A DNA stretch of 64,000 nt from Spongospora subterranea f. sp. subterranea (taxonomy: Eukaryota; Endomyxa: Phytomyxea; Phytomyxea; Plasmodiophorida), in contig JAUGWO010000057.1 in assembly GCA_049724395.1 (NCBI GenBank), positions 1-64,000 of the forward strand. The letters run 5' to 3'. This document shows, piece by piece, positions 21,201 through 32,101 of this stretch. Under the pieces are notes generated by a model. The model was given only the letters and a program-made list of their open reading frames with translations. It had not been told where the DNA came from and did not search any database. Numbering within the stretch: the stretch's first letter is position 1; every line of letters begins with the position of its first letter. A program made the position numbers and the translations under genes.

Positions 21201-24200
21201 AAACGTAATGAATCACAATCTGCGCAAGGGAAAGTAATCTCGTTCTGGGAGATTGACACTCTGTTCAAAACTCCTGGCAAGTACGCTGCCAAATTCGAGA
21301 TTTTTGATTACGTCAGTCGAGTCCCTGATGCAATTTTGTCAAAACGGTTCGATTTCGTCGTCGTTCCTGATGCCCCAGCTAAGATTATTCTCTGTCCTCC
21401 CACTGAGTACTTCAATTCACCTGTTCATTCGCCAGTTTGTTGATTTCTTTTTAGCTTTCCATTAACAATAGTGCTAGGCAGCGTCAGTACTGGTTCCGCA
21501 CGTGTGAAACTAGTAGACAAGGTAGGGATTGTCTGCGTAAACAGTGCATTGTTCAAATCGTGGTTTAGTTTGGCAATTCATGCGTCCCTGATGAAGTACA
21601 CCTTGCTAACCTTGTTGCGAGTCATCCGAAGCTGTCAATTCGAGTGAAGTTCGGTGTGTCTGATGGCGATGTTGTTATTGCTCACATATTTTCTGAACCT
21701 TTGCCTGATAATTGCGGTGGATATCTCCCTTTAGGAGAGGAAATTGTAACAGTGCTTTCGTCCACTTTGACTGACAGATTACTGATTGTTTATATATAGA
21801 CATCGTTGAACATCGGCATCAAAGGCCAAACTGATGTCAATGTTTCCATCCCTGTTAAATGTGCTTCTGGAAATGTTTGCTCGATCAGTTGGGCAGAACA
21901 GATGATGCCGCCGACTTCTGCCATGAGCGGCGAGATCTTGCCGACATTTGCTGTTCAGTTACTCGATCGTTTTGGAATGCCAGCTTCATCGTCCCAGTCC
22001 ATCAAAGCTTTGAGTATAAGATTAAGAGAAACTGATGCCAGAATCGATGGTGTTGCCGATAAGCCAGTTCGAATTCCATGTTCTCGTTTTACACCTTCGG
22101 GGTTGTTTTTGGTCCCGCCCTTTAGGATAAATAGCGGTTTGTCGTCAGTCACGATTTTGGCCTCATTGGCGTTCAACAAAGGCCAGAAGAACGTGCAAGG
22201 AAAGGTCCTGGAACACAGTGTAACCATTCTGCCTGGCATTACTCCTGGTAGTGCTGCAATATCTGTAATCGGAGTAGAAGGCGATCCTCCTGCAGTTGTT
22301 GCTGGGTCTGTACATTCGCTGCAATTGCAACTTTTTGGAGAAAATGGTCTTCCATGGTCTTTGAAAAATGTTGCGATCGAAAACTATGTTGTTGAATGCG
22401 CCGGGGAAGAAATGCCTATGACTTCCAATGGTTCGATTTACAGGCCTTTATTTTAATTGAACACTAATGTGCACTTAGGAGTTTTTGTAAACGCTATAAC
22501 TTTTCCGGAAAGGATTAAAAGCAGCTTATTCAAACTCTCAGTCTATGTAAAGTTTGGTGAAGAAAAACTGTCCTGTTTTACAACAGTGCGGCTTATTCCT
22601 GATGTCGGCGACAAATGGGGTGTCTTAATCAGGCCTCCAATCCGATGCGGAAATGTTTTGGGCGATTCCATCCAGATTTTCCAAGAGGATCAGTTTCACA
22701 ACCGCGTTACCATCAACGAAACCAATGGTCCGAAAGTATCCTTCCAAGGTCGCTGTTCCGTGCAAGGAAATCTTTTACCGTGTTTAAATGAGGATAGAAC
22801 TATTCTCACGTATCCTCGTAATTCTTCACCGCATTGCGCTCTGGTCACTTTTGACCGCTTCATGTATTTGTTCAGAAATCGTCCTCGTTGGAAACGGACC
22901 TGGTTATTCAGTCTTAGTCAATGGAAAATCAATCTCAGATTTCGAGATTCAGGAAGGATCACCGTCAAATTTGCTGTTGGAGGTGGAAGGTGATCCCCGT
23001 ACGTTTTCCCAAAATATCAATAATCCGTATGTGGAAAAGAGAAAAATCTGGTGGTTTTTGTTATAATTTTCTCTTTACAGTTCTGACGCGGTCGACATCC
23101 CTGTTCTTTCAAAAAGCAAGATGATATTTTCAATCCGTTCCGTGGACGCATCTGGAACACCGACCACTCGCCCCATTTTCGTTCGTGCTGAGTGTCAGTA
23201 TGGGACCGTTCAAGCGCTTACAACAAATGTTTCGCACGTGGTCAAGTTCCGTATATCATTTGACGTTCCCGTAAATCAAGCATCTGTCTCGATCACATTC
23301 ACTTGTGACAGCATCAAGAGCCCAATGGTGTGCTCTTTTCCCGTCCGAGTAGGCTAATTATTTTCCACTTCGGTTGCTGATGTTCTGACCGAGTTCGATT
23401 TTTAGCCATGGCTTTTGCAGGTTTGTAAGATACAAATCGATCCGTTTCCTGTAGAGGTTCAAGCAGGGTCTTTACTGCCTCCGTTGTCTGGAAGGTTATT
23501 GAATGTCGCTGGTGTCCCGATATCGTTGAAACTTCTTCCCGGTGTATTGAGCTCCATGTCGTTATCTGTTATCAGTACAGGTGGTGCTCGTAAATTTCCA
23601 TCAACTCGCATCTGACTGACTTATGCGGTGTTCTCTGTTTAGAAACCAAACGGGATCTTGGCAATGATTTTTTCGGGACCGCGACCTTACGAGAATCAGA
23701 CGGGAACTTTATGTTCGCTCCGAAGAATATCATAACTGCCACTGGTTTATACTCTCTCTCCTTTTCGTATGGATGGTTGATGGTTTTCAAATCGTTCTTC
23801 ACAGTTTTGATAGGTATACCGAGAGCCGTGATGATGTTCTTGAACTCATCCCTGCCCATGAGGCAATTTTATATTCGATATCTCAGTTGCACATTGTTCC
23901 TGCCGCACCCGTGCGCCTCAAACTCTATGATCCGTCTCTTCCGGATAGTACAACAGTTGCACGTCCGATATCCAACCTTCTTTACATCTCAACCGAGGAT
24001 GAATTCGGTTGGTTTTCAGTCAATATGGGTGATTATGGTCGCTTAACTACACTAGGCAACGAGACTCCGTTCCGTTTTAATGAGGAGGATCTCGCTAAGC
24101 TTGAAGTGACGATTCTTAATCAAGCTTGGAGCCATTTATCCAGACCTATTTTGCATATTGATGAAAGAGGTCGCATCGTCATCGGGGGACTTACGCGTAA

Positions 24201-25772
24201 CGTCTGAAGATTCTGCTGACGTTCTTCCTAATGGGACTTATATGCTCTTATTTCGCTTGTCATCCCATCCGAATTTCTTCCATTGTTCATTAGATTTTTT
24301 CTACTCCTCAGATGTGCGTTGCTATTACATCATCGTTTTATTCTGCTAACTGTAGTTCTAGGTCAGGGCCGTCACCGATCTGCTGGAATTAGCAACTGAA
24401 GAACGAGATTTGCAGATCGCTCTGAATCAACTTCGTGATGAACTTCATTTAGTCAATGAACAATCGTCTGCAATCACTGGTATTTTTTATATTTTTGCTA
24501 ATTTACAATATTAAATGGCATTGCTCAGAGAAGCTGGATTCTTGCCGCGACTCCCGCCGGGAAATTATGGCTCGTTACGTTGCGGCAGGACATGATACTG
24601 CCCCAGAGCAGCTTCTTCGTGATTCCATCAAGGAAAAGTCTAACATTACTGCCCAAATCAACAGCTCAAGGAAACCGCCTCGCCTTGGAGTGAGCAGGCA
24701 TCAAAACTTACAGGATATGGGCGATTTTATTGGGATTATTGGAGCGTTAGGTACTTGCTCTAACCTCAACGATTGCCGCCTAGGTTTAGCCAACAATATT
24801 GGTGTACCGTCGGTTTTGATTTTTATTCTTTGTTTTAGTGTCTTACGCTCTTCGGGATAAACTCAGCTGTCCAATATTTCGTAAGATATCATCTCAAATG
24901 TCTCGGACTATCAATATGAGACATTTTTCCCTTGTAATGGTTTCAGCGTCGTCTGATAGTTTTAAATACTTATAATAACCTCTCTCAGGAACTTATGCCA
25001 CGAAGGCCGATCCCATCGTTGTCGCATGTCGAGAAAGTAGTTGGACGTCATTCCCGGAAATGGTCCAAAGATCCTCGAACTCTGTATTCTCTGTTAATTA
25101 GGGATCCCTCTATTACCCCAGAGCTCTTTAAAAATATATTCTCCTCGCTAGTTGGGCAGTTTATTGTTATGGAAACGTATGCCGATGGGATCGCGTTCAA
25201 ACGATTCTGCGTTCAACAGAAGCTAAACATTGGCAATATTCTCACCTATGGTTCGATTCTCTCAGTGATAGATTCAAAGAGCTAAAAGCTGTTTCATCAG
25301 ATGGACACGTAGTCATGTCCTCCGGTGAACTTGGAGTCTCCATTCCTGCAATGCAGTCATTTCAGCACTACGTTGGTACGTCTCCTGGTTTGACGTAAGA
25401 TCAATTTCAATTGATGGCTATTGATGGTCAGGGTTGGAACCAGTTGAGCTTATTGAGAAATTGCAACAATGCGAATCTCGTATCGGCAATCTCGAGAAAC
25501 ATCGGCGATTGGGTACGGAAGAAGCAAACTTGTTGACCAAACTAACCCAAGATAGCGCTATAATTACAGAGTACGTTGATATCTTCAGTTTCGTTGTCTG
25601 AGTATTCAGGTTTACTGTTTTCAGTCTTGAACAGAAGATTCTTCAGAAAGAATCAATGATCGACGCGATTATAAAAAAAATTGACTCAGCAGATCGTTTA
25701 TCAACTGCAAGAAAGCGGAGGCGAATCACACCGAGTATCTCTCGGCGACGCTCGAACGAGCACCTACGTTGA
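18285..25772 (+). CDS. SMCHD1-like GHKL ATPase with hinge domain
   Basis: First exons are 18285-18433, 18489-18710, 18824-18955 and from 19007. They rebuild an N-terminal GHKL ATPase: GDFSYFSDKGISPLPYALSE then FIDNS (N box, Mg-binding Asn), FSDNGCGMDE (G1 box) and MFGVGAKMSAFF (G2 box). This arrangement matches SMCHD1/MORC-class chromatin ATPases. The long middle (about 20-24.4 kb) encodes beta-rich, Ig-like segments such as PTFAVQLLDRFGMPAS, as in SMCHD1. Near 24700 a hinge-like motif follows a short coiled coil (DFIGIIGALG, then ANNIGVPSVL). A C-terminal coiled coil (IGNLEKHRRLGTEEANLL) and basic tail (ARKRRRITPS) end at 25772. Not every exon could be fixed. SMCHD1 and plant DMS3/GMI1 act in silencing and DNA repair; a similar nuclear role is inference. 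It ends 41 bp from the converging deacetylase-like gene. Confidence 0.8.
18517..18651 (+). repeat. Coding minisatellite, 3 x 45 bp
   Basis: Three 45-bp units encode DSPAPDHAATPLGVT twice, then the diverged DSPAPDNPTNPLGEI. The first two are nearly identical at DNA level, so they are recent duplications of the third, which leads into the strand HITFDR. The array sits between the N box and G1 box of the ATPase domain. Confidence 0.9.
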
Positions 25773-25812
25773 TTAATGGGGTCTTTTATAATAATACATA
25801 AATAGCTAGATT

Positions 25813-27177
25813 TCACAGTCCATGCTGCAACATTCGCGCCCTTCTTCTGCCGATCAAGAACCCTCGCCATAAGGCAAACGCCGCCAGTACCGCCAGGACC
25901 ACATAGAGCAGGATCAGCCAAGTCCCCGGATCCAGCCCATGGATTTTCAGCTCTTCTTTCTGCTGTTCGATCGGTTTACAGAAATACGTTTGTGTCACCG
26001 TCTCAAACGCGGTTTCAACGGTACAGCGTTGGTATTTGTCGACACAGAACCCAGGCAACAGCCGGTTGTCGCTGTTTTCGCATATGCACGTGCACGCAGC
26101 GTAATCGAACGTCCCTCTAGCGCATCCACCGTTTGGAGGAAAGCAATCGGTACCAACACTGGAACGCGTCCCGCATTCCAACAGCTCATGGACGTGGCGA
26201 ACGTCTTTTGGAGATTCCATAAATGAAATCAACTGGGAGTTGGTCACGATCCAGACGTTGTCGAACTGCAATATCTGCGCGATGAATTTCTCGAGGGCCT
26301 CGACGTTTGCTCCATCTTCCAACAAATACTTGCCGGATAACGGTATGGCCATTGGTGCCCGATTTCCATAGAACGACGCTCCGAAGTTGAAGACCAGGCT
26401 GGCAGCCCAATCCGGATTTGAGAATATGGCGTCGGCTGGTGACGACGATTTCGTCGTCTTCACCGACTTATTGTGGCGATCCCTGAATTCCCAGACGGGG
26501 ATTTCGATGACGCCGGGATGCTGCTCTCGAGCGTCGCACAAAACATCCGGATCATTACAGTCCTGGACGATGCCAAAATCCATCGAATATGGCCAGTTAC
26601 GAAGGCTGGGGCTCTGACTCGATTCACGAATGCTGTGATCATACCGAAACCCAACGTCTTTGAGGACGGATCGGCTGGCGATTCCGTTGCTCCATTGGGG
26701 CGACCTGAACCCAATAATGGACGATTCCGGAATGCTGGCGGACGACACCAACCAGGATTTCGCCTTCTGTATCTGCTCGGCAATGTTGCCGCCTTCCGCC
26801 GCCGCTGATACGGCGATCTCAAAATATCGATTGAACGCGTTCCTGATCATCCCCGGATCGGAATGCTCCGAGCGAATATACCAAGTGATTGGGATGGCGC
26901 ACCCGTTTGAGTTTTGGTGCTTCATGGTCATGTCGATGATACGTCGAAACATCGATTCGGTGACGATTTCGTCGGTGTACAGGACGACGAATTGCGGCGT
27001 GTCGGAAACTGCCAAATCCGCTGGTGCCGACGTGGAAGGGCAGATGCATTCAGGGGGGAGGCACGTGTCTGGGCACGGTTCCATGGCCAGGCATATTGAC
27101 GCCTGGACACACAGGAGAGATATAATCAGACTAGTTATAGGCGGAGTCCATTTAAATACGAAGGGAGATCGGATCAT
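25813..27177 (-). CDS. Secreted polysaccharide-deacetylase-like protein
   Basis: A single exon of 454 residues. The ATG at 27177 is chosen because the upstream in-frame codons are not ATG. A hydrophobic signal segment (PPITSLIISLLCVQASICLA) is followed by a Cys-rich linker (CPDTCLPPECICPS) and a domain organised like carbohydrate esterase family 4 chitin deacetylases (TPQFVVLYTDEIV, then FEIAVSAAAEGG, then GFRSPQWSNG). A Cys-rich segment (CFPPNGGC to CTCIC) precedes a C-terminal membrane helix (TWLILLYVVLAVLAAFALW) and a basic tail, so it is a surface protein. The usual TFDD motif reads YTDE, and the His-x3-His metal ligands read SAAAEGG, so catalysis looks lost. The role may be carbohydrate binding; that is inference. 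Confidence 0.75.
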   Translation of the reverse strand: MIRSPFVFKWTPPITSLIISLLCVQASICLAMEPCPDTCLPPECICPSTSAPADLAVSDTPQFVVLYTDEIVTESMFRRIIDMTMKHQNSNGCAIPITWYIRSEHSDPGMIRNAFNRYFEIAVSAAAEGGNIAEQIQKAKSWLVSSASIPESSIIGFRSPQWSNGIASRSVLKDVGFRYDHSIRESSQSPSLRNWPYSMDFGIVQDCNDPDVLCDAREQHPGVIEIPVWEFRDRHNKSVKTTKSSSPADAIFSNPDWAASLVFNFGASFYGNRAPMAIPLSGKYLLEDGANVEALEKFIAQILQFDNVWIVTNSQLISFMESPKDVRHVHELLECGTRSSVGTDCFPPNGGCARGTFDYAACTCICENSDNRLLPGFCVDKYQRCTVETAFETVTQTYFCKPIEQQKEELKIHGLDPGTWLILLYVVLAVLAAFALWRGFLIGRRRARMLQHGL

Positions 27178-28159
27178 TAACAATTGTTTAGGAATCGCAG
27201 GACATATTATTTGATTGAGTCAATATCTCTGCACACCTAATGGCCCGGTCAATCAGAGTGAGTCAATGGCGCTGCAGAAAATGACCCCAAACCCCGCTGC
27301 TGCCACCAGTATTGAGAGTCCAACGCGCGTTGCCCTTCCGGTATTGGAACTTGATCAAATCGCCAAGTATTCGGTGGTGGCTCTGGGAGAACCGAGAAAC
27401 GAATCAGCGGCCAAATGTTGTGTTGCCTTCGTTTCTTGTCTGTTTCCAAGTTGCTTGAAGATAGTTATATTACTGACGCTCTCGAAAGGACGCTCTCGAG
27501 GCTCAAGAGCGTGCTTGACGCACCCCGAAAATGACGAATCCCACGCCTTCTGCTGATATGATTGTCCGCAACACTTGACGGAATGAAGAAATGAATGACG
27601 TCGGTTCGGAATATTGCTTGATATTAACTCGTGCTATCCCACTGAGTACTTTTGTCGAGTACTTCACAATGTTCAGCGATACTTCTTGCATAACCTAACA
27701 GAAGCCTACCACCTTTTGGATCCCGGATTGGCAAGCGAGCACCGCATTAGCTAAACCCTGAAACATTCAAGTTGGCGTAAAACCCGCCTCGTGTGCCATG
27801 AATGAGCAACGCTCCCGAGAGTCAATCTCCCTGCAACGCGCTCAGTATGGTGACCGTAGAGGCATGGCGAAGATTCGACAAAACAATGTCCATATGAGGA
27901 ATGGGCCAAATGGTTCGTTCAAATATTGAGTTCAACAGCATTGTCCTTTCAACAACGACCCAATATGCTGATGCTGATCGGGCATGTGAGTTCCGATAGA
28001 CGAAACCGTTCCTCTCGAGTTCTGTAGTGCGGTCGTGTACAAACGTCTGGTGTAAGGGAAGACAGCGCCGGGTGGTGAATCGAATATGTGGGCGATCGTG
28101 TTTGAGTTAAAGCTTCACGGGTTCATCCTTGGCAGGGGATCTCGTCCGACCTTATGGCG
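27178..28159. other. Intergenic, probably transposon debris
   Basis: No gene is recognised. Short open frames exist on both strands with no family resemblance. The neighbourhood to the right is gypsy debris, so part of this is probably old retroelement sequence. Confidence 0.35.
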
Positions 28160-28600
28160 TTGAAAATCGGCATGATTGCGAACAAGGTTGCCGAGTTGTC
28201 TCTTGTTAGCCAGGCCGATTCCGTCTTGTAGCTCTGGCTATCATGTTGTCGATTGCTTGAGTACGTTCGCTGTTAGTCGACTCCTCAATATCCACATCAG
28301 GTAGTCGTCGCTTGGGTTGTCCTGTACAAACTCAACCATTGTAGTTCGCTTGAGATGAGCTGGACGTTGAGTCTCCACAGGAGCGGTCCAGGTGACGATT
28401 GTTACGTGCAAATTGGAAAGCGGACTGAGAGCGAACTTTACTCAAGCAATCGACAACATGATCGTCAGGTCTATAAAAGACGGAATCGGCCTGGCTGACA
28501 AGAAACAACTCACCAATCTTGTTCACAAACACGCAGATATTTGGCGCATCAAGCTCGGGCGAAATCCAACCCGTGAACCTTCATTGCACCTGACGTTTCT
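28160..28600. pseudogene. Inverted pair of gypsy protease-RT linker fragments
   Basis: The plus strand at 28425-28600 encodes GIGLADKKQLTNLVHKHADI then WRIKLGRNPTREPSL, which fits the segment just before reverse transcriptase in Ty3/gypsy polyproteins. The segment at about 28160-28270 is an imperfect reverse complement of 28430-28545; GCCAGGCCGATTCCGTCTT and CATGTTGTCGATTGCTTGAG are shared. Two copies are thus fixed in opposite orientation with a 160-bp spacer. Confidence 0.7.
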
Positions 28601-29056
28601 TCCAATCGATTCGTTTGGTCGGCAACGTGTTCAGAATGTCGTGATTTTTTTTTATCAGATTGGGTGATTCAATCGCGGGGGGCCAGCCTATCGATAGCGG
28701 TTGTGGCGATCATCCCTGGGCCACGATGATGGCGCCATTGGCATGGGTTGTTGCTGACTGATCCCCAGACCCCTGAGATGGGGCCGGCCCATGACCCAAC
28801 ACAGGGCAGTCACAGGGCCAGTCTGAACCCCCTTCCCTGTATGTTGAGCTGTGAGGGCTGCTCCCTGTCTTATGTTTCAACACTCCTCTCCTAATCAACA
28901 CGTCTTCATATCAACGGGGGTCAATGTGTTGGATATCAGATCGTAATCTGCAGGAGTTCGTGGGGACCTCATGAGTTAGATATACTCAACGTCGGTGATT
29001 GATTTTGGGGGCAGCGATCTCGGACCAGACAGGCAAACGTTCATGTGGCATTAGCG
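28601..29056. other. Upstream region of DENN gene
   Basis: No gene is visible. Contains a palindrome-like TGATGGCGCCATTGGCA near 28728 and a short T run near 28645-28652. Confidence 0.4.
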
Positions 29057-31690
29057 ATGGAGCAAGCTAGCCATGTGCAACCCGCCCAGGCCAAAGTGCC
29101 GTTGATTCGGTACATATTGCAGGCCGAGTTCGATATTGATAAGGGAAGCATCGTGCGGCACCAAGTTCCAGGGCCAACAGGTATCCCTGAGGGGTTTTTA
29201 GCGGAGTCAATGCTCCCAGAAGGTGGCCATCTACATGAGACCGACTGGACCATATTTTTCCTCCGTCCAGAAGTGAAACAAGAGGCCAGGCCACTTGACC
29301 AAAAACTTGGAGAAAGCAACGAAGCAATAAGAATACTCCCATTACAGCAGCAATGTCAGATTGAGGTTTGTGAGTATTCGTGGGAAGTTGCCTGCTATGT
29401 GATGAACCCAGCCGATGCACAATATAATCCCCTGCTGAGTAATTCCGATCTGGTCGTCGTTCGGTTTCGTGTTGCCAAAACGGCCACCCAGATGACCGCC
29501 CCGGAATACACGTTGGACGTTGAAGGAACTGATGGAGTTATCCTTAGGTCTATTGCTGTCACAGGCGATCTACGCTATGCTTTCAGAGATGAGGACCGAT
29601 TCGCTGTCGTTAACTTTGATTCGGAGTGCGTCTGCAGTTTATCTTTGCAGTTCCAAACGCAAGACGATATATTGCGCTTCGAATCCATAATCTGCAAAGT
29701 TCTGGATTCGACTTCAGGCAACGTGTATGCATGGGAAGCGGCCAACGACGCCGCCCAAGACGTATTGCTGGATCCCGAATTAGAGCAACGCTTTTCGCAA
29801 TTGAAAGAAGTGGATCAATCGATGCTCATCTGCATCAATCTAGTCCATACAAAGAAGATCCAATCGGTGCGAAGAGGGGCTGTTGTCAAAGCACTCACGT
29901 TCGTAACATCGAGGCGTTTTGTCGATATGTTTCGCCCTTTAATGGTCAAGGCGCTGGATGAAATATTCTCTATGTCTGATGAGAGTTCCGTTCTGTCTTT
30001 TCTTCGAAACCTGTTCGAAACAATGAATGACGCCTCATGTCCTACGGTTCAAGCGACTGCACTTCACAGCAGGGTCGTTCGGGGTTTATGCGGCTTCGGG
30101 CAGACATGTCCAACAACATCATTTGACGTTACATTATGTGGAGAAACTTTCAATCTGCGAATGCCCATTGTTCACGTGTTTGAAGAGGAGCTTGGGGGAG
30201 TAAGCGTTATGGAACTGGTCCGGACGTTTGGGGAATCAGTAATGTTTCTTTATAACTCGGTCTTCCTAGGCCGTCGAATTCTATTTCTAGGGCACAACCT
30301 TGCTGCTTCCCTCGTATCGCGGTTTGTCCTCGCCGCTGCTGCGTTAGTAAGACCGATGTCTGCCGGGATTCTACAGAGGCTCTTCCCTTATGCTCATCTA
30401 ACTGATTTGACGTTTTTACGAACGCCGGGATTTATTGCTGGAGTCACTAATCCCATTTTCGCCAACCACTGGGAGTGGTTCGATGTTCTTGCAGATATGA
30501 AGCAAGGCACAGTACAAGTCAAGTCTGGTCAACCTTCGCAAAGTTCCAGCGCAGGTGCAACGTCCACTTCTCCAAATATTTCGTCTAATGCGGAGAAGGC
30601 AGCTGATTCTGTCAACGCATCACATGAGAATATTGATGGAGAAGTCTATGCACAAATCACTTGCGGCGGATTGTATCTCTTTGGCGAAAATTTTACTAGA
30701 GCCGTATTCCAAGATCACACCATCTCGTTGTTGGATCAGGTCGCCTCTAAGGAGCTGTTTCGCGATGATTGTCGCCGACGGTTAACTTTTGACGCAAATG
30801 CCTCACGACTTGCCGAGTACAGAACTAGCAAGCACCACGAATTTCATGATGTATACCAGAAATTCTTCCAGCGGCATTCGCTATTTGGAAGGCATCTTAG
30901 TACTCTTAAAACGGTATTTTATGTAGTGCACTTGTAATAATTCTTATTTTAATTGAAACATTTTCAGTCAGTCAGGCTACTGCAAGTTCGTAAATTGCCA
31001 CCACGTCAAATCCAATCGATTTTAGAGGAACTTACAGCCAGACTCTCGACAGAAGAGCATGTGTGGCAATTTCTCGATCTCGTGCCGGAATGCCGGTCGG
31101 GGTTGCTTCCAATCGCCACTTGTTTGTTCGGAGATCAACAGGTGCAAAAAGCGGCTGTTGAATTATTGGAACTCATTGAACCAACCGGAGTTGGTTCCCG
31201 GGCTCTTGATCAACTGCCCGTGATGATGCTTTTAGCGTACAGAAGGCTGAAGCGAGGGAAGAAGACGCTTCAACCTCTGGATCCTCTCCAACAGTTCTGC
31301 GACACAGTACCAGTATTAAGGACTTTCGACCGGCTTCCAAACCGCCAATCTGGATCCGTCAGCGATCCTTCTCCGTCTCATTGCTACCGAGGATTTTCTG
31401 ATGCCGCTGCCTGGAAAGGGGCGCCTAATTATGATTCCAACTACAAAGGAACCCAGATCGATCTGAAAATCTGTTCACCGTCTCACGAGTCTGACGCAGT
31501 CATTCTTCAGAAACGCGAATCTGCTTCCAAAATCTCGGTGGACGACAATAGAGAAAGCGGAGCTACCAACGGATTGGTGGAATCCAGCGATGATGAAGTA
31601 TTTTCCAACCAATCCATCTTGAATTTAGAGACAAATTTTACCATTGACGAATATAATTTCAACAACATTGACACCGTCAACGACGATTAA
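29057..31690 (+). CDS. Afi1/DENN-domain trafficking protein
   Basis: Exons 29057-30913 and 30968-31690 join in phase 0 across a 54-nt intron, giving 859 residues. The N-terminus (PLIRYILQAEFDIDKGS, then GPTGIPEG, HETDWTIFFL) matches the Afi1 Arf-docking domain. It is followed by a DENN-like core: KALTFVTSRRFVDMFRPL, VFLGRRILFLGHN, FPYAHLTDLTFLRTPGF and AGVTNPIFANHWEWFDVL. In fungi Afi1 links Arf GTPases to polarity and secretion; DENN proteins act on Rab/Arf GTPases on membranes. The C-terminal 240 residues begin with an HEAT-like helical piece and end in a serine/aspartate-rich tail. The first ATG in the frame (29057) is used because the two upstream possible starts are not ATG. Confidence 0.85.
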
Positions 31691-32101
31691 ACCATAAATA
31701 ATTTAATATCAGTGCAGTTAATGTTGCGTATGGGCAATGGATAGTCAGTCTGACGAATATCACTTCGGCATTGACCCAGTCAAGCAGTTAAGTCATGTTG
31801 CGTATATATGGTTTTAGTCAGAACGAGATAATCTGGGTGAGGATTACCCACGGTCGGCATTGACACCGATCAGCCGACATTGATATCAGCGCAGTTACTG
31901 TCGCGTATGGGCATGGATCATGCACATTGCCCAGCCCGTCTGACGAATATCACGGCCTTGATCCAGTCAAGCCGTTAACGTTGCGTACATGGGTTGACGA
32001 GATAATCGGGGCGAGAGGAACACACCCAGCGGGGGAGAGGGGCGGAGGGCTGTTCTTGTGACTCTGCGCATTAAGTCACAGTGGGTTATTGGGCCTAAAG
32101 T
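31691..32101 (+). repeat. Intergenic direct repeat of about 108 bp
   Basis: About 31704-31810 and 31881-31991 are diverged direct copies sharing GTTGCGTATGGGCA-like blocks, CGTCTGACGAATATCAC or close variants, and CCAGTCAAGC then GTTAA. No coding potential is seen. It lies between the DENN stop and the V-ATPase start. Confidence 0.8.

Noticed and set aside
26473-27214. Plus-strand frames of 111-184 codons
   Set aside because: They are antisense to the deacetylase-like gene, which has a signal peptide and membrane helix.
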